A stretch of 64,000 bases of DNA from Promethearchaeota archaeon (lineage in GTDB: Archaea; Asgardarchaeota; Lokiarchaeia; Sigyniarchaeales; SOKP01), in NCBI GenBank assembly GCA_019058445.1, contig JAHPZA010000004.1, positions 248,001 through 312,000 of the forward strand, in the 5' to 3' direction. The translations under genes and the position numbers were made by a program. Positions 1-9,620 of this stretch are shown here, piece by piece. Each line of letters starts with the position of its first letter. Within the stretch, counting starts at the first letter, position 1. The notes beneath the pieces were generated by a model that was given only the letters and a program-made list of their open reading frames with translations, did no database searches and had not been told where the DNA came from.

Positions 1-325
1 GTTTAGGATCTTCACCTAAATTTAAAGTTATCGCTGAGTCTGCAATATAACCATTGAAGTGAGAGCCAATATCTATTTTTAATAAACCACTTTCGGGTAT
101 TAAGGTCTTATCATCAATTACGGGACTATAATGTGCTGCGACCTCATTTAAGGACATATTAACAGGAAATGATAATTCACAACCATTTTTGTAAATCTCA
201 GCTTCAATTTTATTAGCCACATCTAAAAAAAAAGCTCCTGGTTTCACAATCTCTTTTGCTAATTTTTTAGCAGCAATCACGGCTTTTCCTGCTTTAATAT
301 AATCTTGAATATAATCTTCAGTCAT
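1..325 (-). CDS. map: Methionine aminopeptidase, type II (partial, C-terminus outside window)
   Basis: The ATG lies at 325-323 and the frame runs off the left edge, leaving about 108 N-terminal residues. They read MTEDYIQDYIKAGKAV, then a FPVNMSLNEVAAHYSP stretch with the conserved active-site His, then KIDIGSHFNGYIADSAITL, which carries the first metal-binding Asp of the pita-bread fold. This combination is typical of archaeal/eukaryotic MetAP2, which removes the initiator Met from new proteins in the cytosol. The remaining metal ligands cannot be checked. It lies 35 bases upstream of the aspS 3' end on the same strand, so the two may be cotranscribed with map first only if transcription continues leftward from aspS. 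Confidence 0.9.
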   Translation of the reverse strand, partial: MTEDYIQDYIKAGKAVIAAKKLAKEIVKPGAFFLDVANKIEAEIYKNGCELSFPVNMSLNEVAAHYSPVIDDKTLIPESGLLKIDIGSHFNGYIADSAITLNLGEDPK

Positions 326-360
326 AATTTAAAAATAGGTTTTTATTTTCTTTAAATAAA

Positions 361-1695
361 TTAGGGAGTTAGTCTGTCAGGGGTTCTTGGATACATGACC
401 GCTTCTCTTATGTCATCTAATCCACATAAGAAAGTTATCCATCTATCAATCCCTAGTCCTACTCCTGCGTGAGGTGGCATTCCAAAATCATACACTTTCA
501 GATGGGATTCAAATGCGATTGGATTAAGCCCTTTAGCCTCCAGAGCTTGACGTAGTTGCTCACTACTGTGAACTCTTGTTCCTCCTGAGGTCAATTCAAG
601 CCATCCCATTTGTAAATCAAACGATTCGCTATATTTCGGGTCTTTTGAGGGCATTATATAAAATGGTTTAATTGACATTGGCCAATGAGTGATATAATAA
701 TATCCTGTTAATTCTTTTCCTAATTTACGGTATGCTTCTGTGGAAATATCCTCACCGAATTCGATGGAAATCCTAAATTTTGACTCTATCAATTCAAGCA
801 TTTCTTCATAAGTGTATCGAGGAAATGGAAGTTCCGGAAGAACTGTCTTTTCTTCCATTTTTAAGAATTTTAATGAATTCATTTGATTTTCTCTCACATT
901 TTTAATAACCTGATGTACTAATTCTTCTAAAGTTTTCAGAACATCATTCATTGTGGCAAAAGCCATTTCGATATCCAAGGTGAATATTTCACATAAATGT
1001 CTTCTTGTATGGCTTTTCTCTGCTCTAAAACAATCACTAATCTCAAAAACTCTTTCAAAAACCCCACTTAATTGTTCTTTATATAATTGAGCAGACTGAG
1101 TAAGAAACGCCTCTTTATCAAAATACATTATTGGAAATAACTCTGTTCCTCCCTCAGTGGCAGATCCGATTATTTTTGGAGTGGTAATTTCCGTAAAATT
1201 ATTCTCAAGCAGAAATTCTCTAATAGTATTTAATACTTCTCCCCTGATCTGAAAAACTGCTTGATTTCTGACAGATCTTAAATCTAATGCCCTATTATTA
1301 AGTCTTAAATCCAATTCGGAAATAGTTTCTCCTGTCATGTCGATTGGTAATTTATCAGGAGTTTTATTTAATATTTTTAGCTCAGAGGGAATAACTTCAA
1401 TCCCACCGGGAGCTTTTTTAAAAGCCTTCACTTTACCCTTAACCATAATGCAATATTGATATCCAACTTTCGTTTTATCAAAAATCTCATCAGATACTAC
1501 GCCTTTTTTCAAGGTAATTTGACGTTCTCCATATTTATCTTGAAGGTTAATAAATTTTAATCCACCTAAGTCTCTATAGTTGCGGACCCAGCCTCCTAAA
1601 GTAACCTCTTGATCAATTAAATCCGGAGTAACTTCATGTGTATAATGAGTTTTCCGCCAGTCATCCATATCATCTAGCATTTCTTTTAGCAACAT
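361..1695 (-). CDS. aspS: Aspartyl-tRNA synthetase, archaeal/eukaryotic type
   Basis: This 444-residue class IIb synthetase charges tRNA-Asp. An N-terminal OB-fold anticodon-binding domain contains [16 protein letters not shown]. Motif 2 reads [15 protein letters not shown] and motif 3 is in [15 protein letters not shown], followed by the archaeal ending [10 protein letters not shown]. Length matches archaeal AspRS. The Trp in GGWV occupies the place where discriminating archaeal AspRS has Trp, which suggests, but does not prove, that it does not charge tRNA-Asn. ATG codons at residues 1, 6 and 10 are all possible starts; the family usually begins close to DWRKTHYT, so residue 6 or 10 may be the real start. 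It is divergent from the methyltransferase at 1768. Confidence 0.96.
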   Translation of the reverse strand: MLLKEMLDDMDDWRKTHYTHEVTPDLIDQEVTLGGWVRNYRDLGGLKFINLQDKYGERQITLKKGVVSDEIFDKTKVGYQYCIMVKGKVKAFKKAPGGIEVIPSELKILNKTPDKLPIDMTGETISELDLRLNNRALDLRSVRNQAVFQIRGEVLNTIREFLLENNFTEITTPKIIGSATEGGTELFPIMYFDKEAFLTQSAQLYKEQLSGVFERVFEISDCFRAEKSHTRRHLCEIFTLDIEMAFATMNDVLKTLEELVHQVIKNVRENQMNSLKFLKMEEKTVLPELPFPRYTYEEMLELIESKFRISIEFGEDISTEAYRKLGKELTGYYYITHWPMSIKPFYIMPSKDPKYSESFDLQMGWLELTSGGTRVHSSEQLRQALEAKGLNPIAFESHLKVYDFGMPPHAGVGLGIDRWITFLCGLDDIREAVMYPRTPDRLTP

Positions 1696-1767
1696 TTAGT
1701 ATTATTTAAAAATTAAGTTTTAAAATGAAAAATAACAATAAAATTTTTTGTTATCTTATGTAGTAAT

Positions 1768-3300
1768 ATGGTAAAACTCAATTGGAATACTAAAATCCCA
1801 CCTGACATAAATAAACTAAAAACCCAAAATTTTGAACCGTTACTAATAGTTGAAAAATTAGGTTCTCCTATAAATGAGAAGGTTGAGAGTAGTAGGCAAG
1901 TAAAAAGTTCGGGAATAATAAGAGATTGGTATAACCAACTGATTTGGGGAGATAATATTTCAGTTATGAGTTCATTAGTAAAACAATTTGCTGGAAAAAT
2001 TAACCTGATATATATCGATCCCCCATTTGCTACAGGGGGAGATTTTAATTTAAAAGTTCAGATTGGTGAAAAGGATCATTCCAAAAAACATGCTTTATTA
2101 AATCAAAAAGCTTATAGTGATAATTGGAAAGAAGGCCTTGAATTTTACCTAAATTTTATGTACCAAAGACTCTGGTTAATGAAAGAATTATTATCTGATA
2201 AAGGATCTATTTATGTTCATTTAGATTGGCATGTAGGTCATTATATTAAAATACTTATGGATGAGATTTTTGGTGCAGACAATTTTCGAAATGAAATAAT
2301 TTGGGCATATCCCGCGGCATCAGTCAAAACAAGGAATTTTTTTATTCGCTCTTTTGATATTATCTTATTTTATACAAAATCAGAAAATTATGTGTTTAAT
2401 GACGATCCGAAAATCTATATGGAATATTCAGAGAGAGTGAAAAATGCTCTTAAAAGAGATGAAAAAGGGATTTACTACTATCGTGGAGGGAGCCATAATG
2501 GAAAAAAACTATCGAGAAAAGTATATATTACTCATAATGGAATCTTCCCTCGGGACGTTTGGAACGATATTCCTTATATTCGAGCAAATACTAAAGAGTA
2601 TCAGGGCTTTTCGACACAAAAACCAGAATTATTGTTGAAAAGAATAATTTTAGCTTCATCTAATGAACATGACATTGTAGCAGACTTTTTCTGCGGTTCA
2701 GGAACGACACTGGCCGTTGCTGAAAAATTACAAAGACGTTGGATTGGATGTGATGTAACAAAACACGCTATTCATATTGTTAAAAAAAGAATACTCGATA
2801 TCTCTAATAGTAAGAGCCTAATTAAAAAGAAAAATAAATATAATAAAGTGTATCAACCCTTCAAAACTTTACAAACTAAAGTTCCTATCAATCATCAAAG
2901 AATCCCCCAAGATTTTTTGCAAAGAAAAATTCAGAATTCAATTGAACTTAACATTTTAGATAATCCTGAATTTTCTGTTGATATTAAAATTAAAAACAAA
3001 GAAGTAATAATTGAAATGCAAGACTATATTATTCCTCATATAGACTTAATTTCTGAAAATGTAAAAACACAAGTAAAGCGTTTTTCTGATTGGATAGATT
3101 TTTGGGCTATAGATTTTAATCATATTCCTGAAATGTTTAATACTTTATGGGTATCATTCAGAACACCAAAAAATAGGGAATTGAAACTTATTTCTAGCCC
3201 CTATATTTATGAAAATTCGGGAACTTACACTATTTCTATAAAAGTGATTGATATCTTGGGAACGGAATCTATTCAAAATTACGAGATTCTTATTAAATAA
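1768..3300 (+). CDS. DNA methyltransferase, beta class (N6-adenine or N4-cytosine), orphan
   Basis: The catalytic motif IV appears early as NLIYIDPPFATGG (DPPF, residues 84-87). The SAM-binding motif I appears late as ADFFCGSGTTLAV (residues 307-314). This IV-before-I order defines the beta class, as in type III Mod and many solitary DNA methyltransferases. The protein has 510 residues, and the last ~150 beyond the methyltransferase core have no recognisable motif and may recognise the target or be an accessory domain. No restriction endonuclease gene lies next to it: the neighbours are aspS and truD, both housekeeping. It is therefore either a solitary regulatory methyltransferase or a remnant of a restriction system. 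Target sequence cannot be read from the gene. Confidence 0.88.
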   Translation: MVKLNWNTKIPPDINKLKTQNFEPLLIVEKLGSPINEKVESSRQVKSSGIIRDWYNQLIWGDNISVMSSLVKQFAGKINLIYIDPPFATGGDFNLKVQIGEKDHSKKHALLNQKAYSDNWKEGLEFYLNFMYQRLWLMKELLSDKGSIYVHLDWHVGHYIKILMDEIFGADNFRNEIIWAYPAASVKTRNFFIRSFDIILFYTKSENYVFNDDPKIYMEYSERVKNALKRDEKGIYYYRGGSHNGKKLSRKVYITHNGIFPRDVWNDIPYIRANTKEYQGFSTQKPELLLKRIILASSNEHDIVADFFCGSGTTLAVAEKLQRRWIGCDVTKHAIHIVKKRILDISNSKSLIKKKNKYNKVYQPFKTLQTKVPINHQRIPQDFLQRKIQNSIELNILDNPEFSVDIKIKNKEVIIEMQDYIIPHIDLISENVKTQVKRFSDWIDFWAIDFNHIPEMFNTLWVSFRTPKNRELKLISSPYIYENSGTYTISIKVIDILGTESIQNYEILIK

Positions 3301-4707
3301 CTATTTCATAAATTCCCTCAGAAACATGGTTGCATAGGCTCCTTTAATGAGGGAAAATTCGATTTTCAATTTTTTACGTCCCGGAAAAAGCTGATCATCT
3401 TTTATTTCGAGAATTTTAAAACCTACAGGTTTCGTTGTCATAGCTCGAAAAGAACCTTTATATTCAAATTGATATAATAAATTGCTTTTAAAAATATTAA
3501 GATCAATTTCCTCCTTTTTTATGACTTCATCAAATAAAGTTTTAAATAAGGGAAAATCATTCAAATCTGTTTCATATCCCACAATAGGGACAACTATTAC
3601 TGCTCGATTTAGCTTCATTGCTTTTTCTAAATATTCATCATATCGCCCATTAAGAGCGTCATATACATATTTTATCTGAGTAATATGGCCATTATCATCA
3701 TCCAGTATGCTAATTGTATCTCCTTTGACAGGTGTTAACAGAGAAATTCCTTTTTGTGCTCGTAATGAAATCATTTTATTAAATACAAATGACTGGAAGG
3801 CGCTTATTAGTAAATTTTTTAAGTCTAAGGATATCAAATCGAAACATCCTTTATAATCATTTGGATGACCTATTAGATGTTTAATCATTACTCTTTCATA
3901 ATGGAGACTTTTCGGAAACGCATTATAAGTTTTTTCAAGATCATTCGTTTTTGTTAAAACACTCCGAATATTCTGTATGTTTTTGCTTTCAGTAGAATAG
4001 ATGGTAGATACATATTCTTCAAACGCCTTTTTAAAATTTTCCTCTAATAAATACCGTCCAACTAAGTGAGAATTTGGTCTATATTTCCCAAATCTTTGAA
4101 GACCAAAATAATTCAGAAAACCTTTTTTAGCTAACTCATTACCTAAATTTTCAATAGTTTTCTGAAGGTCTTTTTTATCTTCAATGTTTCTTAAAGTAAT
4201 TGTAAAATTGTTTCCCCAATTACCTCCCAGTTTTACTGGTTTCCTTGTTGGTCTAATGTGCCGTATAAAAGAATCCCGAATTTTTAGTTTTTTTAATTCC
4301 TTCACATAATTTCCTTTGATAGATACTTTTTGGACGCTAATTGAACGCCTATCTTTTAATCCAGAATATTGTATGGAACTAGGAGAAATATTTAAAGCAT
4401 CGCCAATTTCTCTTATCGCTTCAAAGGTGTCTTTTTTAACTTTAACCAAATTAAAAGTCGTAAATTTATCTTTTTGCTCTTTAGAAAAGGATTCAGTATA
4501 ATAATCCTCCTTTATTTCAAGAATGCGCCCATTATCTAGTATTTCTTTGACAATAAAATCTTTAAAGTTATGTTTGTATATTCCTTTGATCCCTTCGATA
4601 TTCGGAGTAAGATATGCGTCTATACCTACGAATTGTTCTATGGTTCTCTTACCATTGATTAAATCATGATGATTAATATCGTCCATCTTAATCAGTCTAA
4701 TTTCCAA
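3301..4707 (-). CDS. truD: tRNA pseudouridine(13) synthase TruD
   Basis: This 468-residue enzyme isomerises uridine 13 in tRNAs. The family signature is in SIQYSGLKDRRSISVQ, with the catalytic Asp at residue 119 inside GLKDRR. Other TruD features are FTTFNLVKVKKDT upstream and the NYFGLQRFG motif in the middle. Its length is normal for archaeal TruD (about 400-470). It is the last gene of a minus-strand run with pth2 (24 bases upstream), the Zn/KH protein and L38e. Its stop codon touches the stop of the convergent methyltransferase gene, with no spacer. Confidence 0.95.
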   Translation of the reverse strand: MEIRLIKMDDINHHDLINGKRTIEQFVGIDAYLTPNIEGIKGIYKHNFKDFIVKEILDNGRILEIKEDYYTESFSKEQKDKFTTFNLVKVKKDTFEAIREIGDALNISPSSIQYSGLKDRRSISVQKVSIKGNYVKELKKLKIRDSFIRHIRPTRKPVKLGGNWGNNFTITLRNIEDKKDLQKTIENLGNELAKKGFLNYFGLQRFGKYRPNSHLVGRYLLEENFKKAFEEYVSTIYSTESKNIQNIRSVLTKTNDLEKTYNAFPKSLHYERVMIKHLIGHPNDYKGCFDLISLDLKNLLISAFQSFVFNKMISLRAQKGISLLTPVKGDTISILDDDNGHITQIKYVYDALNGRYDEYLEKAMKLNRAVIVVPIVGYETDLNDFPLFKTLFDEVIKKEEIDLNIFKSNLLYQFEYKGSFRAMTTKPVGFKILEIKDDQLFPGRKKLKIEFSLIKGAYATMFLREFMK

Positions 4708-4731
4708 AATGATGCTTTATAACAATTATCT

Positions 4732-5088
4732 TTATAATAATTTTAGATCTCCAGTTATCTTATCTATTTCTGTTGATGACGCAGGTCCAATCCCCAGAGC
4801 TGTGGTAGTTCCGGGGGCAAGTTGAGTTAAGCCAGCATCTTTTACTAAAAAGCAATGAAGGTTTTGTTTTTGAAGTGTGACATAAAGATCGTGTAATTGT
4901 TCTTTACTAGTGACTTTTAACACTACTTTTTTCTGTCCTGTATTCTTCCATAGCTTCCACACATTTTTATCCTGTACGTGGACTATGTCAGAGGCGGAAA
5001 GACTCGCATGACAAGCTTGAGCACACTTTTTTCCGGTACTCATTCCCAAATCTGTTCTAATAAGAATCACTTGCTTATATTCGGGCAT
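4732..5088 (-). CDS. pth2: Peptidyl-tRNA hydrolase, archaeal/eukaryotic type (Pth2)
   Basis: This 118-residue protein has the Pth2 layout: [16 protein letters not shown] at the N-terminus, then [13 protein letters not shown] with the conserved Lys/Gln/Cys-Ala cluster, a central [11 protein letters not shown] and the closing TTALGIGPA region. Pth2 frees tRNA from stalled peptidyl-tRNA. It sits 24 bases upstream of truD and 46 bases downstream of the Zn/KH protein, so cotranscription is likely. Confidence 0.96.
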   Translation of the reverse strand: MPEYKQVILIRTDLGMSTGKKCAQACHASLSASDIVHVQDKNVWKLWKNTGQKKVVLKVTSKEQLHDLYVTLQKQNLHCFLVKDAGLTQLAPGTTTALGIGPASSTEIDKITGDLKLL

Positions 5089-5134
5089 AACTTTTTACCT
5101 ACTAAAAGATTAAAAAATCAGGTACATATTTTTG

Positions 5135-5647
5135 CTAGGCAAATTCAATTCTGGTAACATTACCTGTTAATTCTAAAACTAAATCCTCAAGTTCTTCCTT
5201 GGTAAATAAAATTTTATCCTTATCAGATTTACGGAGAATTCCTTTAAATTCTATATCTCCAGTTGCCAAAAATATCTCATTGAGAGAGATTACTTTTGCG
5301 GGAGAAATAAGACCCTCTATTACCGCTCTCGGCTTATTTGTTTTTTCTATTAAAAGTATTTGATCTATTTCATATGTTTCCTTAATCCAAGTTAATAACT
5401 CTTTACTTATTCTAATTTTATCTTTTTTATCGACCACAAGAATAACAACATCTTCAAAATCAATCGCTTTATAGAAAGAGATATCTCTTAGAAAGTCAAA
5501 TCTACCGTCACGTTCTTCTAACTCTAGCAAGTCTTTTGCTAAATCGAGTTCGAATTCAGTAATTTCTCCCTCATCAAGTTTCTTTTGACAACTATTGCAT
5601 AAAAATCCGGAACTCACGCATGTTTTACACGCTGGAAGATTTTTCAT
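5135..5647 (-). CDS. Zinc-binding, NusA/KH-like conserved archaeal protein
   Basis: The 170-residue protein begins with a four-Cys cluster (PACKTCVSSGFLCNSCQKKL) suited to one zinc ion. A helical stretch follows, then an alpha/beta region rich in Val/Ile that resembles the KH-type domain of a conserved archaeal family described as NusA-like. I recognise the general architecture (Cys cluster, GEIT-like linker, KH-like core, a Pro-Ala-containing segment) but not a specific function. A role in RNA binding during transcription or translation is inferred from the fold resemblance and from its place between L38e and pth2 in the same transcriptional direction. Confidence 0.65.
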   Translation of the reverse strand: MKNLPACKTCVSSGFLCNSCQKKLDEGEITEFELDLAKDLLELEERDGRFDFLRDISFYKAIDFEDVVILVVDKKDKIRISKELLTWIKETYEIDQILLIEKTNKPRAVIEGLISPAKVISLNEIFLATGDIEFKGILRKSDKDKILFTKEELEDLVLELTGNVTRIEFA

Positions 5648-5687
5648 TAATTTGATACCAAATACTATTTTACGTATTGAATTTCCA

Positions 5688-5882
5688 TTATAATTCTATT
5701 ACTTCACAAGTTATCTGTCTTAAAAGATTTTCAGCAGAGTCGGGAGAAGTTTTTAAGGTGAAAAGCGTTTTTTTTGTTCTTAATTTCAATTTCACCGTGT
5801 CTTTTGTGCGTTTTACTCTACAATGCACCGCAAATTCTGCTAATTCTAGAAATTTTTCCTCATCAAATATTTCTCTTGGCAA
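5688..5882 (-). CDS. rpl38e: Ribosomal protein L38e (eL38)
   Basis: The 64 residues align well with eukaryotic L38e: MPREIFDEEKFLELA at the start, KRTKDTVKLKLRTKK in the middle (the basic rRNA-contact strand) and LFTLKTSPDSAENLL towards the end, matching the eukaryotic pattern 'KxxKDxVKFKVRxSxYLYTL...KAEKL'. L38e is a small protein of the large subunit, present in eukaryotes and only some archaea. The start must be TTG at 5882-5880, because a TAA stop lies two codons upstream and the conserved MPR begins exactly there. It is the first gene of the run L38e > Zn/KH > pth2 > truD and is divergent from L40e. Confidence 0.85.
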   Translation of the reverse strand: MPREIFDEEKFLELAEFAVHCRVKRTKDTVKLKLRTKKTLFTLKTSPDSAENLLRQITCEVIEL

Positions 5883-6059
5883 CCGTTATCAATTCTTTTC
5901 TGTTTTGTAAGATCTATTAATTATAGAATTTTAATTTTATGATGTAAGACTATTATCTATCCAAAATTTTATTTTGAATCATTGTTTTTCCTTATTATTC
6001 TACATTTAATTTTATTAATTTTACTTTTTAGAAAAATAAAAAATTAGGAATGATGAATA

Positions 6060-6224
6060 ATGGCCCCCATCGATGATCCTGTGAAAAGGAAGATTGCCAG
6101 ATATCACTTATTAGAAAAGAGTGTTTGTAGAAGGTGCGGAGCCCTCAATCCAATTAAAGCAACTAAATGTCGAAGATGTCACAGTAAGGATTTACGGCCA
6201 AAAAAGAGAGAGTTAACGAAATAA
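6060..6224 (+). CDS. rpl40e: Ribosomal protein L40e (eL40)
   Basis: ATG at 6060 opens a 54-residue protein whose centre reads [20 protein letters not shown], followed by [12 protein letters not shown]. This is the L40e zinc finger (C-X2-C...C-X2-C with the NP-x-x-ATKCR-x-C core) and its Leu-Arg-Pro-Lys tail. In eukaryotes the same protein is made as a ubiquitin fusion; here it stands alone, as in other archaea. It is divergent from L38e across a 177-base spacer. Confidence 0.95.
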   Translation: MAPIDDPVKRKIARYHLLEKSVCRRCGALNPIKATKCRRCHSKDLRPKKRELTK

Positions 6225-6299
6225 TTCAAAATAAAGAAATTTTACTCATTTTTAATTTAAAGTTTAATAAGATTTTATTATAATATGCACTACTTATTT

Positions 6300-7751
6300 T
6301 TAGGTATCTGAAGCCAACTCTTCTAAAACTGCGGGTGCAATATCTAATATTTCCTCATTTATTTCTATTTGCCGTAAGAATAGTAAGCTAACTAGATAAA
6401 AAATACCCATAGATGCTAAAGATAAGGTAATTATTATTGAATTCTCTTCATTTGGTCCCGAAAGAATGAAACCTATCATAATTGAAGCAATCCCGCCCGC
6501 AATTGAGAATACAAAATTATTTAATCCGAAATATGCCCCCGAAATTTCTGAGACCCCTTTATCTAAATCTGCGTTATCATTTTTTCCGGCAGATTCATAA
6601 ATTATAGCACTTGCTAGAGGACCCGAGAATAAATTGAATGCATATATAGAACCTAAGACAGTGCCCATAGTAACTACAAATAAAATTACTTTTAACTCAA
6701 AAGGAAGGAAAGGATATAAAAAGATAAGATCTAAAAATGAAGCAATTAAGGAAGCCATAACACAGAGTGAGTAGGTCTTTACCAACTTATGTTTTTCGAG
6801 GACTTTTTTCCAAATGTAATACCATCCAAATTTGCAGGTAAATGATACTATAATATAAATAAAATACAATGTCCCTCGAAATTTTAGGGTATAGGTTAAA
6901 AAAGGAAAAATTAATATTCCTAAAAATGTTCCCGCCATACTCGTGAAAAAACCCATCAATAATAACTTTCTAAATTTCTTATCTTGGGCGGGTACCGTCA
7001 TTTGACGAAATGTCTCGAAAATTGATTTTTTTTTCATTTCTAAATCTTTAATCCTGTCATGAAAACTTTCATCGACAGAAAAAAAAGTAATAATTATTGA
7101 AACTAATCCAAAAATGGCAATTGTTCCACCTACTATTGGAATATAAAATAGAATCACTTTTCCTGAAGGTTCCCACCATTTTACATTTTCAGGATCTTTC
7201 AAGAGACTCTGGACCGTTAAAGGCAACAGCAGCGATATCCCTGAAGCAAGGATCGATAAAATTGTGGTCATAGAAGCTACTTTTTTTCTATTTATGTGAG
7301 TTTGGGATTGTTCTGGTAACATAGAGGCATATACGCTTAAGATACACATCCCTGAAAATGCATTTAAAATTAAATTTACCCAAAGCCATAAAGCTGTAGG
7401 CCAATATAGAGATTTTGTCTCAGGACAATACCAAGGGGGCAACCATATTAAGATACAAGTTGCCACCCATACAGGTAATCCATAAAATAAAAAAGGACGT
7501 CTTTTCCCTAGTTTTCCCGGTTTTTTATTATCTGCTAAAACGCCAAAAATAATAGATGAGATTGCTGCTATAAATAATCGGATAGCAATGCCTATTGAAA
7601 CTAAAATTGAGCTTAAATTAATCGTATACACATAATACTGAAATAGAAAAACACCTCTAAACACATCAGTCAAAATGAACCCAAAATAACCTATACAATA
7701 TCCAACAAGGCGACCTCGATGTAGTTCACGTGGTCTACGAGGTAAGCTCAT
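6300..7751 (-). CDS. MFS transporter, GPH (glycoside-pentoside-hexuronide) cation symporter family
   Basis: This 483-residue membrane protein has about 12 predicted transmembrane helices. The loop after helix 2 carries the MelB-type signature GVLADNKKPGKLGKRRPFL, in which an Asp, a Gly and Arg-Arg-Pro are conserved. GPH transporters co-import sugars or related solutes with a cation. The central loop around residues 225-260 is charged and cytoplasmic. The substrate cannot be read from sequence. It stands alone between L40e and the divergent thermosome gene. A second member of the family lies at 37858-39306. Confidence 0.8.
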   Translation of the reverse strand: MSLPRRPRELHRGRLVGYCIGYFGFILTDVFRGVFLFQYYVYTINLSSILVSIGIAIRLFIAAISSIIFGVLADNKKPGKLGKRRPFLFYGLPVWVATCILIWLPPWYCPETKSLYWPTALWLWVNLILNAFSGMCILSVYASMLPEQSQTHINRKKVASMTTILSILASGISLLLPLTVQSLLKDPENVKWWEPSGKVILFYIPIVGGTIAIFGLVSIIITFFSVDESFHDRIKDLEMKKKSIFETFRQMTVPAQDKKFRKLLLMGFFTSMAGTFLGILIFPFLTYTLKFRGTLYFIYIIVSFTCKFGWYYIWKKVLEKHKLVKTYSLCVMASLIASFLDLIFLYPFLPFELKVILFVVTMGTVLGSIYAFNLFSGPLASAIIYESAGKNDNADLDKGVSEISGAYFGLNNFVFSIAGGIASIMIGFILSGPNEENSIIITLSLASMGIFYLVSLLFLRQIEINEEILDIAPAVLEELASDT

Positions 7752-7859
7752 GATCTTGTAAAGAAATGATATGAGATTAATTTTATTATTTTCGAGAAAA
7801 CGCGATAATTGTTAATAGAATTAAATATAATCAAAAAAAGAAAACTTTTTAATTTTTCC

Positions 7860-7867
7860 TATATAAA
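7860..7867 (+). promoter_or_regulatory. TATA box for the thermosome gene
   Basis: TATATAAA lies 71 bases upstream of the thermosome ATG and directly follows a pyrimidine-rich TTTTTCC stretch. Transcription would start about 25 bases downstream, leaving a leader of roughly 50 bases. No heat-shock operator is recognisable. Confidence 0.5.
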
Positions 7868-7937
7868 GATCTCTAAATCATAATTATGTTTAAAATTAAA
7901 ATTAAAACTATACAAAATTTAAACAGAGTGAAAAAAT

Positions 7938-9620
7938 ATGGCACAATTAGGTGGAACACCAGTATTAATCATGAAAGAGGGAACCCAAAGAACTCGTGGC
8001 AAAGATGCTATGGAAAACAATATCGCTGCAGCCATTGTGATTGCTGAAGCAGTAAGAACATCACTTGGACCTCGTGGAATGGATAAAATGTTAGTAGATC
8101 AATTCGGTGATGTGGTAATTACCAATGATGGAGCTACCATATTAAAAGAAATTGATGTGCAACATCCTGCTGCAAAAATGATGGTTGAAGTCGCGAAAAC
8201 TCAAGACTCTGAAGTAGGCGATGGTACTACTACTTCTGTCATCCTCACCGGAGAATTACTCAAGAGGGCTAAAAAGCTCCTTGAACAAAAAATTCATCCA
8301 ACAGTCATTACAGAAGGATTCAGAAAAGCTGCTGAAAAAGCAGTAGAAATTCTTGATAACATGTCAATTAAAAGTGGTATTGAGGATAAAGAAGGGCTAA
8401 AAAACGCTGCTATGACCTGCATGGGATCGAAAATAGTATCCGAAAGCAAGGATGAGCTTGCTGAATTATGTATTGGCGCCATTGAAGCCATCGCTGAGCA
8501 AGTTAATGGTAAATGGACAGCTGACATAGATAAAGTTCAAATCCAAAAGAAAGAAGGAGACAGCATCGATGATACCAAACTCATCAAAGGTATTATCTTA
8601 GATAAAGAAGTCGTTAGCCCAGGAATGCCTAAGACCGTAAAAGATGCGAAAATTCTTTTAATCCAGACTGCCTTAGAAATTGAAAAAACTGAATTTGACA
8701 CGAAGCTACAAATTACCAGCCCAGAACAAATTCAGCAATTTCTTAACGAGGAAGAACGAATGCTTCGAGTAATGGTCGAGAAAATCGTAAATTCTGGTGC
8801 GAATGTGGTCATTTGTCAAAAGGGAATTGATGACATGGCTCAACATTTCTTAACAAAAGCTGGCGTTTTAGCAGTTCGCAGGGTTAAAAAATCTGACCTT
8901 GAAAAACTTTCCAAAGCAACAGGTGGAATGATTTACACTGATTTTGATGACATTACCGCAGACAAGCTCGGATATGCGGGCTTGGTAGAAGAACGCAAAA
9001 TCATGAGCGATAGCTGGATATTCATTGAAGAATGCAAAGATCCTAAATCCGTGGTCATCTTAATTAGAGGTGGAACTGAACTCATCATTGATGAGGTAGA
9101 CAGGTCCCTTCATGACGCATTATGCGTAATAAGAGATGTAGTGGAAGATCAAAAGATTGTTGGCGGTGGTGGAGCTCCTGAGCTCGAAACTGCAATTCAA
9201 TTAAGAGAGTATGCCTCAACACTAGGCGGGCGAGAACAGTTAGCCGTAGAAATCTTCGCGGATGCCTTAGATATTATTCCTAAAACTCTCGCAGAAAACG
9301 CAGGATTAGACCAAATTGATATTTTGATGCAGCTAAGAGCAGCACATCAAAAAGGAAATAAATTTGCAGGATTCGATCTCGAAACGGGTCAAGTCGTCAA
9401 TGATATCATGACCATTAAAGTCGTAGAACCTACTGCAGTAAAAGTTCAAGCAGTTAAGAGTTCTGTCGAAGCAGCTTCCATGATTTTACGCATCGATGAC
9501 GTGATCGCAGGAGCTAAATCTGCAATGCCTCCAATGCCTCCAGGAGGGATGCCTCCAGGGATGGGAGGCGGTATGGGGATGCCTCCTGGTATGGGAGGAG
9601 GGATGCCTCCAATGTATTAA
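7938..9620 (+). CDS. thsA: Thermosome subunit (group II chaperonin)
   Basis: This 560-residue subunit belongs to the CCT/thermosome family, whose double-ring complex folds proteins with ATP in the cytosol. Family motifs are [10 protein letters not shown] (residues 41-50), NDGATIL (63-69) and the phosphate-binding GDGTTT (94-99). Further on, GGGAPE lies in the second equatorial segment. The C-terminus is a Met-Pro-Gly-rich tail of repeated [15 protein letters not shown] units that would fill the chamber floor. The codon choice is visibly richer in G and C than in neighbouring genes, as expected for a highly expressed gene. T-runs at about 9629-9650 could end transcription. No second subunit lies in the window. 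Confidence 0.97.
   Translation: MAQLGGTPVLIMKEGTQRTRGKDAMENNIAAAIVIAEAVRTSLGPRGMDKMLVDQFGDVVITNDGATILKEIDVQHPAAKMMVEVAKTQDSEVGDGTTTSVILTGELLKRAKKLLEQKIHPTVITEGFRKAAEKAVEILDNMSIKSGIEDKEGLKNAAMTCMGSKIVSESKDELAELCIGAIEAIAEQVNGKWTADIDKVQIQKKEGDSIDDTKLIKGIILDKEVVSPGMPKTVKDAKILLIQTALEIEKTEFDTKLQITSPEQIQQFLNEEERMLRVMVEKIVNSGANVVICQKGIDDMAQHFLTKAGVLAVRRVKKSDLEKLSKATGGMIYTDFDDITADKLGYAGLVEERKIMSDSWIFIEECKDPKSVVILIRGGTELIIDEVDRSLHDALCVIRDVVEDQKIVGGGGAPELETAIQLREYASTLGGREQLAVEIFADALDIIPKTLAENAGLDQIDILMQLRAAHQKGNKFAGFDLETGQVVNDIMTIKVVEPTAVKVQAVKSSVEAASMILRIDDVIAGAKSAMPPMPPGGMPPGMGGGMGMPPGMGGGMPPMY

Noticed and set aside
1768..3300. Restriction-modification system
   Set aside because: Only a methyltransferase is present; both neighbours are housekeeping genes and no endonuclease or specificity subunit lies within reach.
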